Positions 16,488-26,070 of a stretch of 64,000 nucleotides of DNA are shown here, one piece after another (position 1 is the stretch's first letter; every line of letters starts with the position of its first letter). A model generated the notes under the pieces. The model was not told where the DNA came from. It did no database searches and saw only the letters and a program-made list of their open reading frames with translations. This DNA comes from Ornithinibacillus massiliensis (lineage in GTDB: Bacteria; Bacillota; Bacilli; Bacillales; Amphibacillaceae). The position numbers and the translations under genes are program-made. The stretch is taken from NCBI RefSeq assembly GCF_018310345.1, contig NZ_JAGXBY010000001.1, positions 248,001 to 312,000 of the forward strand. The letters are read 5' to 3'.

Positions 16488-16964
16488 ATGGAACGAGGGA
16501 AAACGATCTTTTTAAGGATAGCTGTTTATCTTATTGGGATTATAGTACTTGCTTTGGCAATATTTTATTTGCCAAGGTTGGCAAACGATACGGCAGAAAT
16601 GTATCCTGAGTTTGCTTATCTGAAGTTTCCTGTATTATTTGGTTTGTACATAACCGTGATACCATTTATATTTGCGATTTATCAGGCATTGAAGCTTTTA
16701 ACTTATATTGATCATAACCATGCCTTTTCGCAAATGTCTGTAACGTCCTTAAAATATATACAATACTGTGCCATTATGATCAGCATCATATATGTAATAG
16801 GGATGATCTATTTCTTGTCCCAACATGCTTTACACCCAGGAATTGCAATTATCGGATTTACCATTATGTTTAGTTCTCTTGTTATTGCAGTCTTCGCGAT
16901 GGTTCTTCAAAAATTGTTGAGAAATGCGTTAGATATAAAAGCAGAAAATGATTTAACGGTCTGA
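16488..16964 (+). CDS. DUF2975 membrane protein (YoaS-like)
   Basis: 158 residues, four TM helices (about 9-27, 46-66, 94-112, 122-144). The DUF2975 hallmark, a polar loop after TM2 (LLTYIDHNHAFSQMSVTSLK), is clear. The family is nearly always next to a tiny YozG-like HTH protein, as here (the next gene starts 11 bp on). Such pairs are thought to be membrane anti-regulator/regulator units; molecular role unproven. Confidence 0.85.
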   Translation: MERGKTIFLRIAVYLIGIIVLALAIFYLPRLANDTAEMYPEFAYLKFPVLFGLYITVIPFIFAIYQALKLLTYIDHNHAFSQMSVTSLKYIQYCAIMISIIYVIGMIYFLSQHALHPGIAIIGFTIMFSSLVIAVFAMVLQKLLRNALDIKAENDLTV

Positions 16965-16974
16965 GGTGAAAACA

Positions 16975-17181
16975 GTGGCAATTATAATCAATCTAGATGT
17001 GATGCTAGCTAAAAGAAAAATGAGTGTAACAGAGTTATCCGAAAAAGTAGGAATTACAATGGCTAACATATCTATTTTAAAAAATGGTAAGGCCAAGGCG
17101 ATTCGGTTATCAACCCTAGAATCGATTTGCAAGGTATTGGATTGTCAGCCTGGGGATATTCTGGAGTATCGACCTGACTAG
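16975..17181 (+). CDS. YozG-like small HTH (Cro/C1) regulator
   Basis: 68 residues from GTG 16975; GAGGTG lies at ideal distance, whereas the in-frame GTG at 16966 lies within that box. The whole protein is one HTH_3/HTH_26 domain (MSVTELSEKVGITMANISIL) ending CQPGDILEY, very close to B. subtilis YozG. Partner of the DUF2975 protein. Confidence 0.88.
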   Translation: MAIIINLDVMLAKRKMSVTELSEKVGITMANISILKNGKAKAIRLSTLESICKVLDCQPGDILEYRPD

Positions 17182-17238
17182 ACAATGAAGGTCAGAATGA
17201 AATGGGAGAATTGTTTAAAATGAAAGGAAGTGGACGTC

Positions 17239-17601
17239 ATGGGGATTTCTCTCATATTTTTTATGGTTATAAGTATCATTTTCATTTCAACCATTACTAT
17301 TCCAATAATTATCGCTGCGAGAAAGAATGAGAACAGAAGACCACCTCGAAAGATTTCTTATGTCATAGTAGGGCTGTTGCTACTTCATTGGGTATTTTTC
17401 TTAACTAGTGGTTATGCTTTACTACCAACGAATATTGCAGATGCTATATTCTTGCCTGTGTGGTTAGTTTTGTGCGGGGCAGGTGCCATTACAGCTATTT
17501 ATGAATTTAAAGGTAATAAAGTTTTTGCTATTCCGGTAGCAGGCTTAACAACCATTAGTTTATTATTTAGTTTTTTCATTTACGGACTCTCCAAAATGTA
17601 A
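17239..17601 (+). CDS. Hypothetical four-TM membrane protein
   Basis: 120 residues from ATG 17239 (AAAGGAAG upstream; an in-frame GTG at 17230 overlaps it). Hydrophobic segments at about 3-27, 42-61, 70-87 and 93-115. No known motif. Third gene of the unit with the DUF2975/HTH pair, 57 bp after the HTH gene. Confidence 0.65.
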   Translation: MGISLIFFMVISIIFISTITIPIIIAARKNENRRPPRKISYVIVGLLLLHWVFFLTSGYALLPTNIADAIFLPVWLVLCGAGAITAIYEFKGNKVFAIPVAGLTTISLLFSFFIYGLSKM

Positions 17602-17669
17602 AACACTGGGGATAAAGATGAAGATGATTCATTAAGAAGAGTGATCAAATAAATACATGACTCCACCAA

Positions 17670-17718
17670 TTTAAAAAACCCTAATCCACTCACTAGACTT
17701 TAGTAAATGGATTAGGGT
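17670..17718 (-). terminator. Terminator of mgtE
   Basis: Perfect 11-bp stem ACCCTAATCCA / TGGATTAGGGT, followed by six Ts on the minus strand, 27 nt past the mgtE stop. It can also serve the convergent gene. Confidence 0.8.
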
Positions 17719-17744
17719 TGCTTCAAAAGCCTATATTCTCCTGA

Positions 17745-19100
17745 TCACATCAGCTGCGTGATGAACATCGTCGCAATCCCGAAGTAAATCAGTAAGGATA
17801 AAATATCATTGATCGTTGTAATTAGCGGTCCTGATGCGACGGCAGGATCGACCTTAAATTTATATAGAATTAATGGGATAATCGTTCCTGCTAATGTTCC
17901 AATAATTAACGTGATTAATAACGAACTCCCCACTACCAAGCCTAGTGTTAGACTACCTTGCCACAAATAGGCAATAATCGTAATCATGATGGCACAGATA
18001 ATCCCAATCATGATACCTACCCACAACTCACGGGCGATTAGCTTGATGACTTGTTTAAAATTCAAGTCTTTTGATGCAAGTCCCCTTACGACTACTGCAA
18101 GTGATTGGGTTCCTGTATTACCGGTCATCCCTGCAATCATTGGCATAAAGAATGCGAGTGCAACTGACTTTTCTAGCGTTGCAGAAAAGCCATCAATGAT
18201 ACTACCTGAAATAAGCCCAATAAAGAGTAGTAAAATTAACCAAGGTAATCGCCGAGAAGCAGCTACGAGAGGCTTCGTATTGAAGTCAATCGCTTTACCA
18301 GAGGCAGATAATTTTTCAATATCTTCGTTCGCTTCTTGAATGACGACATCGATAATATCATCGACCGTAATAACCCCTACTAATTTATTCTCCTCTTCCA
18401 CAACTGGAATGGAGACAAAATCGTACCGCGAAATTATCTTAGCAACTTCCTCCTGGTCTGTTAGTGCATCGACCTTCACGACTCTACTATACATAATGTC
18501 CTCAATCTTATCTTGCAAATCTGCCAGCAATAAATCTTTATACGACACAACACCGATAAGATGCTTATTCTCATCAATGACATAGAGATAGTTAAGGTAT
18601 TCAGCCAGCTCTGCAAAATGCTTTAGCTTATCGACTGCCTCACGAACAGTATAGTTCCTTGGTATCCATACATAGCGGTTATTCATAATCCTACCGGCAG
18701 TCTCGGGAGGATAATTCATTAAGTTTTGGACGATTTGGTATTCTTCCTGCTTCATTTCTGATAACAGTTCTTCCATTTTTTCCGGCTCTACATTTGCTAG
18801 TAGATCCGCCAAATCATCATTTTCCATTAAATCCAGAACTTTAGTTGATTTTTCAATTCCTACTTTATGTAGCACATCTAACTGCTCTTCATTCTCTAAC
18901 TCCTGGATAAAGTCTGTTAGTTGTTCAATGGACAAGTAGAGAATAAACTTATTTCGATATTTAGGAGCTAATTGAAGATATTGCTGCGCTAAATCATACG
19001 GCTGCAATTCATCAATAATTTCTTGGAATGTCTCTTTCTTTCCATCTTTTAAGGCTTGGATAATAGCCAATGTGATTTCGTTCTCTATATTTAGCGTCAT
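17745..19100 (-). CDS. mgtE: Magnesium transporter MgtE
   Basis: 451 residues from ATG 19100 (AAGGAGGGGAC upstream). Domains in order: MgtE N superhelical domain (about 20-125), two CBS domains (about 130-250), plug helix, then five TM helices from about 280. The pore signature GMTGNTGTQSLAVVVRGLA is intact. MgtE is a homodimeric Mg2+ channel gated by cytoplasmic Mg2+ bound to the N and CBS domains. I looked for an M-box riboswitch in the leader and found none. Confidence 0.95.
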   Translation of the reverse strand: MTLNIENEITLAIIQALKDGKKETFQEIIDELQPYDLAQQYLQLAPKYRNKFILYLSIEQLTDFIQELENEEQLDVLHKVGIEKSTKVLDLMENDDLADLLANVEPEKMEELLSEMKQEEYQIVQNLMNYPPETAGRIMNNRYVWIPRNYTVREAVDKLKHFAELAEYLNYLYVIDENKHLIGVVSYKDLLLADLQDKIEDIMYSRVVKVDALTDQEEVAKIISRYDFVSIPVVEEENKLVGVITVDDIIDVVIQEANEDIEKLSASGKAIDFNTKPLVAASRRLPWLILLLFIGLISGSIIDGFSATLEKSVALAFFMPMIAGMTGNTGTQSLAVVVRGLASKDLNFKQVIKLIARELWVGIMIGIICAIMITIIAYLWQGSLTLGLVVGSSLLITLIIGTLAGTIIPLILYKFKVDPAVASGPLITTINDILSLLIYFGIATMFITQLM

Positions 19101-19130
19101 CCATGTCCCCTCCTTTACGTAGGATGGCAA

Positions 19131-19534
19131 TTGAATTAATTGTCCTTATTGAATTATTCCCATAAACTAGTCCTGTGAAAAGTAGTATAAAAAAATGTGA
19201 CCAATTCCTTGGAATAAGCAATGCTATAATGATGAAACCTAATAAAAATAAGTCCTTATGTACGCATTAATTAGGATATAGACTAAATAGGGAAAAAGCA
19301 AACCCCTGCTAAATGCTTTGAGAGTAACAAAGGAAAAAAATACTAATTAAGTAGACAGCGTGAAAACCCTTATCGATAAAGGGATTAAAGTGTTCTGTTG
19401 ATCTGTTATTTATGGAGTTTCTACCAATCAACTTTATTTTCTTTATCTAATCTTTACATGAAATTGATATAATTTTAATGTTTAAGTAGAATTTAGTGTT
19501 TGGGGTTTATTAAGGTTAAACAAGGATGGGTTCT
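19131..19534. other. Intergenic region between divergent mgtE and the first two-component system
   Basis: About 400 bp. It holds both promoters. On the plus strand are a hairpin AAAGCA/TGCTTT (about 19295-19320), a stem CCCTTAT/ATAAAGGG (19367-19383) and the outer pair CCTAAT (about 19238) with ATTAGG (about 19270), suggesting a structured leader of the response-regulator mRNA. No known riboswitch class fits. A -10-like TATAAT lies at 19468-19473. Confidence 0.4.
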
Positions 19535-20218
19535 ATGAAAGAAACAATATTAATTGTGGAAGATGAAGATATACTAAGAGAGATTAATAAGGACTATTTT
19601 GTCGATGCGGGTTATAAGGTGTTAGAGGCAAAAAATGGGAAGGAAGCATTAACTTTATTTGGAAGTTTAGCAGTTGATCTAGTCATTCTTGATGTGATGA
19701 TGCCGGAATTGGATGGATGGTCCGTATGTAAGAAAATACGTGAAAAGTCCACCGTGCCCATCATTATGCTAACAGCAAGATCAGATGAAGAGGATACTCT
19801 ATTAGGATTCGAACTAGGAGCAGACGATTATGTAACAAAGCCATTTAGTCCACGAGTTCTGCTAGCAAGGGCAAAGCGCTTACTCACCTCGCAAGGTGGA
19901 CATAGCGTACCCGAAAATAATGAAGTCCTGACGAGTAAGCATCTCGAAGTAGACCTCCGTTCCCATTCTGTTAAGGTTGAGGATGAGTACATTACGTTAA
20001 CCCATACTGAATTTGAAATATTAACCTATCTAATGAAAAATAAAAACATCGTCGTATCCAGAGAGCAATTAATTATTAAAATTTGGGGATACGATTTTGC
20101 TGGGGATGATCGAACGATTAATACGCATATCCGTAACTTACGACACAAATTAGGGAAATGCGCCAATCAAATCAAAACCATTGTACGTGCAGGATATAAA
20201 TTTGAGGAGCTAGAATGA
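19535..20218 (+). CDS. OmpR/PhoB-family response regulator
   Basis: 227 residues from ATG 19535. The receiver has acidic residues E9-D10, phospho-acceptor D53 (LVILDVMMPE), T81-type LTARSD and the Lys of DDYVTKPFSP. The winged-helix domain contains EFEILTYLMKNKNIVVSREQ. It overlaps the histidine kinase gene by 4 bp (ATGA). The downstream NodB deacetylase, LCP protein and amidase suggest cell-envelope control. Confidence 0.93.
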   Translation: MKETILIVEDEDILREINKDYFVDAGYKVLEAKNGKEALTLFGSLAVDLVILDVMMPELDGWSVCKKIREKSTVPIIMLTARSDEEDTLLGFELGADDYVTKPFSPRVLLARAKRLLTSQGGHSVPENNEVLTSKHLEVDLRSHSVKVEDEYITLTHTEFEILTYLMKNKNIVVSREQLIIKIWGYDFAGDDRTINTHIRNLRHKLGKCANQIKTIVRAGYKFEELE

Positions 20219-22056
20219 GAAATCGCATTGTAGTGAAATTATTCTTGCTCACGTCAGGACTGTGTATATTAATATTGGCGAGTATTTTTATTGGTCAAAC
20301 GATCCTATTTGAAGATTATTATGCGAACAATAAACTGAATCAGCTATCACAAGCCGTTGATTCATTCATCGTAGATTATCAAAAGCTTGATGAAGATGAA
20401 ATAAGACGGCAAGAGCTAGAGCAACAATTCTATCAAGAAAACAATGCATGGATTGCTGTACTGGACAAACATGGTTATATTAACGGGACAAAAGACTATT
20501 CTGTGCAATTAGATCAAGGGTTTGTATTAGAAGACGAATTGGTTACCTATACAGATCAACAGTTTGTCATCCCTATTTCCTACCTAGAGGATACGTATAA
20601 TGAAAATGACCAGCTCGATTTTTTTGATGGAAAAGAAAATCGCCTAATTGAAATTCATGGGATAGAAAAGGATGATGAGATTTATCCGTATGAACTCATT
20701 GTTAGTACAGAAGAAGTTGTGTATGAACCACAAAATCCTTTTTATCTGCTAAATGGCGGAATTGATAATGTGAGTTTTTGGAAAAATACTGCACTTGCTG
20801 CAGAAGCAGAAAAACATAAGGATTCCAAGAAAATCGTAAACCAAATAATATATGGAAGTATTGATGACATACACATACCAAGTAATAATAGTCTTTTATA
20901 TGCTTCAACACTATCCAATCGACTATTTTTGGAACGAATTAAGCAATTTCAAATTGATTTGATTTTTAACCGTACTCAGGTTCCTTTATCTGATGAGCTA
21001 GAATATGAGGAAAATGGAATAAATTATCGAGTATTAATCAACGAGCAAAAAGATAGCAATGGTGAGACCATCTATTTCTTTACGATGGCATCCCTACAGC
21101 CGATTGATGAAGCTGTAGAGATGATGAAGGATTACTACATCTATATTATTCTTGGCGTCCTCGTATTAATTTTGTTAGTGGCATTTTATTATTCGAAAAA
21201 AATAGCTAGCCCATTATTAAAAATCAATAATACAGCAAAGCGGATAGCTAATTTAGATTTTAAAGAACGAGTACCAGTGAAGTCTAAGGATGAAATCGGT
21301 GAACTGGCTAAGAATATCAATTCCCTTTCGGATACGTTACATTCCTATATACGAGCATTACAGCAGGATATCGAGAAGGAAAGGCAATTAGAACTAACAC
21401 GTAAAAGCTTTATCGCTGGCGTGTCGCACGAGTTAAAAACACCTTTAAGTATTATGAAAAGCTGTATCGACATCCTACAAGATGGTGTAGCGAAGGATAA
21501 AAGGGAATATTATTTCGCAGCGATGAGTCAGGAAGTTAACCGCATGGATCGCTTAATTGTTGATATGCTGGAGCTGGCTAAGTTTGAATCAGGAACATAT
21601 AAAATGAAAATGGAAGTCTTTCGTATAGACGAACTGATTCATAATGTTTACCAGCAATTGCTAATTAAGGCGCATGACAAGGAGTTACATGTGCACGTGA
21701 ACGTAGAGCCTATTGAGGTAGTTGCGAATGAACATTGGATCGAACAGGTAGTAACGAATTTCGTAACCAATGCGATTCGTCATACCCCTGAATCAGGGAA
21801 TATAACCATCAATACAAATGAAGAGGATAGTAAAGTAAAAATAACTATAGAAAATGAAGGTAGCTCTATTGACCCAGATCAATTGGAAAAGGTATGGGAT
21901 CGCTTCTACCAGGGGGATAAGAATCAACGCTCGAAGGAAGGGACAGGACTAGGACTTGCTATTTCCAAAAACATCTTACTATTACATGATGTCGAGTATG
22001 GGGTTTATAATACCGACACAGGGGTATGTTTCTACTTTTATTTAAATAAAACATAA
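20215..22056 (+). CDS. Sensor histidine kinase with large extracellular domain
   Basis: 613 residues. TM1 about 8-30, an extracytoplasmic sensor of roughly 275 residues, TM2 about 306-325, HAMP about 326-380, HisKA with H405 in GVSHELKTPLSIM, and HATPase with N box NFVTNAIRHTP and G box GTGLGLAISKN. The large outer domain has no motif I know and is rich in Asp/Glu. Partner of the preceding regulator. Envelope stress or wall precursors are plausible signals from context. Confidence 0.93.
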   Translation: MRNRIVVKLFLLTSGLCILILASIFIGQTILFEDYYANNKLNQLSQAVDSFIVDYQKLDEDEIRRQELEQQFYQENNAWIAVLDKHGYINGTKDYSVQLDQGFVLEDELVTYTDQQFVIPISYLEDTYNENDQLDFFDGKENRLIEIHGIEKDDEIYPYELIVSTEEVVYEPQNPFYLLNGGIDNVSFWKNTALAAEAEKHKDSKKIVNQIIYGSIDDIHIPSNNSLLYASTLSNRLFLERIKQFQIDLIFNRTQVPLSDELEYEENGINYRVLINEQKDSNGETIYFFTMASLQPIDEAVEMMKDYYIYIILGVLVLILLVAFYYSKKIASPLLKINNTAKRIANLDFKERVPVKSKDEIGELAKNINSLSDTLHSYIRALQQDIEKERQLELTRKSFIAGVSHELKTPLSIMKSCIDILQDGVAKDKREYYFAAMSQEVNRMDRLIVDMLELAKFESGTYKMKMEVFRIDELIHNVYQQLLIKAHDKELHVHVNVEPIEVVANEHWIEQVVTNFVTNAIRHTPESGNITINTNEEDSKVKITIENEGSSIDPDQLEKVWDRFYQGDKNQRSKEGTGLGLAISKNILLLHDVEYGVYNTDTGVCFYFYLNKT

Positions 22057-22067
22057 TGTTTTAGACA

Positions 22068-22104
22068 GTCGTCTAACCGCCCTTTCTGGTTAGGGTTAGA
22101 CGAC
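22068..22104. repeat. Inverted repeat after the histidine kinase gene
   Basis: Perfect 11-bp arms GTCGTCTAACC / GGTTAGACGAC with a 15-nt loop, 11 nt past the stop. No T-run follows, so it is either a weak terminator or a processing/stability hairpin limiting read-through to the deacetylase gene. Confidence 0.55.
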
Positions 22105-22236
22105 ATGTTACTTGGAATCGTATTCTAGTAATCTTTAAGTTAACTTCACGCTATCTTTTTTTTATCTTTATTTCACTATACTACTCTAGCATTATGCACC
22201 AACAGTAAAGGGTAAAGTGAAAGGAAGATCATCAAT

Positions 22237-23133
22237 ATGTTAAAAAGTTACCGACCACTAATAATTTGTGTTGTACTAATTATCGTAGCTTTCGCGATTG
22301 TAACGAAATTTAGCTCGACCGCTGTTAGCTCAGAAAACAGTGAGAATAATAGCGAGCAATCGTTATCCATAGATTCAGAGGATGAAAAGGTACAAGATAA
22401 AGAGGAAGATACCGTAGAGCCGTCAGAAGATACAGTATCACCGGAAGTAGAAACGAATGAGAACGAAGAAGTAACGGAAGAACCAGTAAAATCAATAGCA
22501 GATGAGACGGGGAAAGTCGTATACTTAACATTTGACGATGGCCCAAGCTCTGTTTCAGATGAAATTTTAGATACGCTTGATCAATTCAATGCGAAAGCAA
22601 CATTCTTTATGCTGGAGCCTGCGATGAAGCAATATCCAGAGGCAGTAAGACGTACGGTTAAGGACGGACATGCTGTCGGATTACATGGGGTGACCCATAA
22701 TAAAGATATATTTTATAAATCCGAGCAGTCTGCTTTAGGGGAAATGAAAACAGCACAGGATACATTAGAGAGTATTTCAGGTGTCCATTCCTCCTTAATT
22801 CGTACACCGTATGGAAGCATCCCATATTTAACCGATTCATTTAGGGAAGTGTTTGATCAGAATGGATTTAAATTGTGGGATTGGAATGTAGATAGCAGTG
22901 ATTGGAGTTTATCAAAGGATGAATACGTAAAGAATGTTATATCACAGGTAGAAAAATTAGAAAATGATGGGATAACCCCAGTTATATTAATGCACGATCG
23001 TGGCGAGACCGCCCATCATTTATCTACTCTGCTACAGTACTTACAAGAGCAAGGTTTCCAGACGAAGGTAATTGATGAGCATATACAAGCATATCATTTC
23101 AACTGTTATAATCGCTGTTATCGTCTTCCCTAG
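22237..23133 (+). CDS. Polysaccharide deacetylase (NodB domain), membrane-anchored
   Basis: 298 residues. N-terminal signal anchor about 8-26, an acidic Ser/Glu linker to about 90, then a NodB domain: TFDDGP (catalytic base and metal Asp), HGVTH (metal His pair), RTPYG, WNVDSSDW, and ILMHD near the end. All five carbohydrate esterase 4 motifs are present, so it is probably active on extracellular GlcNAc/MurNAc. The C-terminus (YHFNCYNRCYRLP) is unusual, with two Cys. It follows the two-component system and probably belongs to its regulon. Confidence 0.9.
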   Translation: MLKSYRPLIICVVLIIVAFAIVTKFSSTAVSSENSENNSEQSLSIDSEDEKVQDKEEDTVEPSEDTVSPEVETNENEEVTEEPVKSIADETGKVVYLTFDDGPSSVSDEILDTLDQFNAKATFFMLEPAMKQYPEAVRRTVKDGHAVGLHGVTHNKDIFYKSEQSALGEMKTAQDTLESISGVHSSLIRTPYGSIPYLTDSFREVFDQNGFKLWDWNVDSSDWSLSKDEYVKNVISQVEKLENDGITPVILMHDRGETAHHLSTLLQYLQEQGFQTKVIDEHIQAYHFNCYNRCYRLP

Positions 23134-23209
23134 TAATAGGATAGGTATGGACTAGTTCTACGTTACTAGCGTATTCATGCAAGATAATACGAAAGTGAGG
23201 GAGATTACA

Positions 23210-24202
23210 TTGGAGAACCGAAAGCAAATTAGAAAGAAAAAACGGAGAAAATTAACTTGGAAGTTTTTATTATTAATTGTCGCCGCAGTCGTAGCATATA
23301 GTATTTATTTCTTTGTAAATGTTTATGCGGCTACAAAAGAGGCTCATGAGGAGATTGACCGTCCAGATAACAAGTCGGCACTTAGAGAGGAAGAGGTTGA
23401 CTTTGGTGGCGACCCGATATCGATATTATTAATGGGAGTGGATGATGGGGCAAGTGGCCAAAATGGTCGTGCTGACTCGCTAATTGTTGCTACATTAAAT
23501 CCGAATACCAAGCAAGTATCCCTAACAACCGTTCCACGTGATACAAAAATGGATTTTACGGCAGATGAAGTAGACCCTGCTTATGTTGGTTACCATAAAA
23601 TTAACGCAGCATACTCCTATGGTTCTATGTTTGGCTATGGTGCCAATAAACTAACTGTCGAAAAGGTAGAACAATTGTTAGATATTCCAATCGACGAATA
23701 TGTTGCGGTTAATTTTGAAGGATTTAGTGAGGTAGTAGATGCACTCGGTGGCGTTACGATTGATGTCAAAGAACCGTTCTCACAAAAAAGTCACATTAAA
23801 GGTGGCGAGACCTTCTACTTTGAAAAAGGTGAGCAAAAGATGAATGGTGAGGAAGCTCTTGCCTTTGTTCGTATGAGAAAACAGGCAACGAATAACATCT
23901 ATTCTCGTGAAGAAAGACAACGCCAATTTATCAAGTCAACCTTAAAGGAAGCAATTTCTACGGACACCTTGTTTAAAATAGGAGAACTGGCAAATATTAT
24001 CGGATCAAATGTGAAGACTAGCCTAAGTCCTAGTGAATTATTCCAATTACAGAAGCTATATTCATCTATTGATGCTTCAGAAATCAAAACGTATGAAATA
24101 GAAGGTCAGGATGAAAAAATAGAAGGCATCTATTATTTCATCCCGTCAGAAGAAGGATTAGCTACTATTTCTAATCAATTAAAACAGGAATTGGAATTAT
24201 AA
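23210..24202 (+). CDS. LytR-CpsA-Psr (LCP) family phosphotransferase
   Basis: 330 residues from TTG 23210, which has GAGGGAG 6 nt upstream; an ATG at 23177 is in frame but lacks a ribosome binding site. TM about 18-40, then the LCP domain: ILLMGVDDGA, the Arg/Asp cluster GRADSLIVATLNP, VPRDTKMDF, and MNGEEALAFVRMRKQ...YSREERQRQFI. LCP enzymes attach teichoic acids or other glycopolymers to peptidoglycan outside the cell. It lies 76 bp after the deacetylase gene. Confidence 0.93.
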   Translation: MENRKQIRKKKRRKLTWKFLLLIVAAVVAYSIYFFVNVYAATKEAHEEIDRPDNKSALREEEVDFGGDPISILLMGVDDGASGQNGRADSLIVATLNPNTKQVSLTTVPRDTKMDFTADEVDPAYVGYHKINAAYSYGSMFGYGANKLTVEKVEQLLDIPIDEYVAVNFEGFSEVVDALGGVTIDVKEPFSQKSHIKGGETFYFEKGEQKMNGEEALAFVRMRKQATNNIYSREERQRQFIKSTLKEAISTDTLFKIGELANIIGSNVKTSLSPSELFQLQKLYSSIDASEIKTYEIEGQDEKIEGIYYFIPSEEGLATISNQLKQELEL

Positions 24203-24209
24203 TTTGTAA

Positions 24210-24249
24210 AGTAGTCTATACTGAAATATTGGTATAGGCTACTTTTTTT
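24210..24249 (+). terminator. Rho-independent terminator after the LCP gene
   Basis: Stem AGTAGTCTATAC / GTATAGGCTACT (one mismatch) followed by a run of Ts, 8 nt past the stop. Confidence 0.85.
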
Positions 24250-24376
24250 ATCTTTATCTCACCTTTACATCAAGGTGTTACACTGTAGATGAATAGGTGA
24301 AATAGACTTAATACTGGATAAACAATAATTGTAATAAACATACAGCTACTAGATGTGAAACAAGGAGAATTTGCGT

Positions 24377-25090
24377 ATGAAGAAATGGATTAGATTAGTG
24401 GTTTTTAGTCTGTTAGTCGTTCTACTAATATTTACTTGGAAGGAAAATGTGGAGTTAAGTAAAGCACTAAGCCAGGCCAAAAAGGAAGAGCAATTGAGTA
24501 ACCAAGATGTGGTCGTATCAAATGAACAGGAAGATAGCTCTTCAAGCCCGGTTTATAAGGTCGTAATTGATCCAGGGCATGGTGGCGATGACCCGGGGGC
24601 AATCGGTGCTAGTGGTTCTTTTGAAAAGGACTTCACATTAAGCTTGTCAAAGAAACTAGCAGCACTACTGGAACAAGAAGCAGCATTGGAAGTATATATG
24701 ACTAGAGAAGAAGATGTCTTTATTTCAACGGAGACAAGAGAGAGACCGAACTTTGCGAATGACCTATCCGCAGATCTGTATGTTTCGATACATGCCAATA
24801 CGTTTGATAACCCGTCTGTATCGGGTACGGAAACGTATTATTACCATGACGATGCAGAAGTATTAGCCAATACGATACATAAGCATTTGTTAAGTGCAAC
24901 TGGCTACACCGATAGAGGGGTTAGAAAGGAAAATTACTTTGTCCTAACCGATACGACGATGCCTGCGGTCTTATTAGAAATAGGTTATTTGACCAATCCG
25001 GAGCAGGAGCGAGAGATGATATCGGAGGAATTTCAACAAACCGCGGCAGAGGCTATTCGTGATGGCATAAAAGAATACTTGGATCTGTAA
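24377..25090 (+). CDS. N-acetylmuramoyl-L-alanine amidase (Amidase_3), CwlD-like
   Basis: 237 residues from ATG 24377 (AAGGAG at 24362). Signal anchor about 6-22, linker, then Amidase_3: the zinc ligand His in IDPGHGGDDPGA, MTREEDVFIS, YVSIHANTFD with the second His, and AVLLEIGYLTNPEQE with the catalytic Glu. It cleaves the bond between MurNAc and the stem peptide. Size and lack of wall-binding repeats resemble sporulation CwlD, but the setting beside LCP and deacetylase genes suggests a vegetative envelope role. Confidence 0.92.
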   Translation: MKKWIRLVVFSLLVVLLIFTWKENVELSKALSQAKKEEQLSNQDVVVSNEQEDSSSSPVYKVVIDPGHGGDDPGAIGASGSFEKDFTLSLSKKLAALLEQEAALEVYMTREEDVFISTETRERPNFANDLSADLYVSIHANTFDNPSVSGTETYYYHDDAEVLANTIHKHLLSATGYTDRGVRKENYFVLTDTTMPAVLLEIGYLTNPEQEREMISEEFQQTAAEAIRDGIKEYLDL

Positions 25091-25280
25091 ATGGCCTTGC
25101 AATATGTAATCTCTTATCAGTATGTAACTTGAAAAGCCAGTTATTTTGTCATGAAGGAAGGGAAAAGCACGGTTACACTAGCGCCATACATCATCTACTA
25201 AAAAAACGGAATTCTCCCTTTATGGTACACCTTATAAGATTTATACTATATTATAATAAGCTAAGGTTATGGGGGAGTAC

Positions 25281-25985
25281 ATGATGCAACGTCTCAATCA
25301 AGTCATATGCGAGAGAAGAACGTATTCGAAGGAATTCCATTCACATCAACATGATTTTGGCCAATTTCTTTTCCCTTTACAGGGTACCTTAGACATACAA
25401 ACAAAATGGCAAGCGGTAAACCTTACATCCGATTATTGCTTTTACCTTCCTCCAAATTGTAATCATCATTACCGATCGGTCGATAGGAATGAATTTCTAA
25501 TATTAGATATCCCAATTCACTATTTGCCGGGAGATACGGACAGCATGTACATACCGTTAGATAAACAATGGAGTTCTATTCGTTATTTGCTATTGGAAGA
25601 GGCAAGGAATGAGGATAACTTATCTTCCTTAGTGGATTTGACTAGATATGTAACGAATAAGCTGCAAATCTCCCATTCACCATCCATTGATTATATTCAT
25701 AAACATTATAAGGAGCCTATTAAGCTAGAAGCATTAGCATCGATTGAACACTATCATCCGGTATATTATTCAGCTTGGTTTAAGAAAAAGACTGGGAAGA
25801 GTCCGAAAGCATATATTTCCGAGCTTCGCTTGAAGGAGGCAAAGCATCTCCTGCTTGCAACCGATTGGTCTATGTCGAGGATTAGTGAGGAATTAGGCTA
25901 TGAGAATTCGTCCTCATTTACGAGATGGTTTGTAGGCTGTGAGGGAATCGCTCCACAACAATATAGAAAGCTTCAAATTGGATAA
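25281..25985 (+). CDS. AraC-family transcriptional regulator
   Basis: About 234 residues (ATG 25281 or 25284; GGGGGAG just upstream). A short cupin sensor (FHSHQHDFGQFLFPLQG, LPPNCNHHY) precedes two HTH motifs: IKLEALASIEHYHPVYYSAW and MSRISEELGYENSSSFTRWF. The eamA exporter gene follows after only a hairpin (25989-26054), which suggests that the regulator and exporter are functionally coupled. Confidence 0.87.
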   Translation: MMQRLNQVICERRTYSKEFHSHQHDFGQFLFPLQGTLDIQTKWQAVNLTSDYCFYLPPNCNHHYRSVDRNEFLILDIPIHYLPGDTDSMYIPLDKQWSSIRYLLLEEARNEDNLSSLVDLTRYVTNKLQISHSPSIDYIHKHYKEPIKLEALASIEHYHPVYYSAWFKKKTGKSPKAYISELRLKEAKHLLLATDWSMSRISEELGYENSSSFTRWFVGCEGIAPQQYRKLQIG

Positions 25986-25988
25986 AAA

Positions 25989-26054
25989 GGATAGTAAACT
26001 TGGTAAAGAAAATTCTTAAGAATTTTTCTATGATAAGTTTACTATTCTTTTTTT
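25989..26054 (+). terminator. Long terminator/attenuator hairpin directly before eamA
   Basis: Nested stems GATAGTAAACTT / AAGTTTACTATTC and AAGAAAATTC / GAATTTTTCT, about 22 pairs in all, with a TTTTTTT run. It starts 4 nt after the araC stop and ends 4 nt before the eamA ribosome binding site, leaving no room for a normal promoter between. Confidence 0.8.
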
Positions 26055-26070
26055 AATTGAGGTGAGCAAA

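Noticed and set aside
19101..19320. M-box magnesium riboswitch before mgtE
   Set aside because: The minus-strand leader lacks the conserved M-box core and has no terminator hairpin before the ribosome binding site.
19290..19350. c-di-GMP (GEMM) riboswitch, because of GCAAACCCC
   Set aside because: The matching GGG-CGCAAAGCC arm and the tetraloop/receptor parts are absent.
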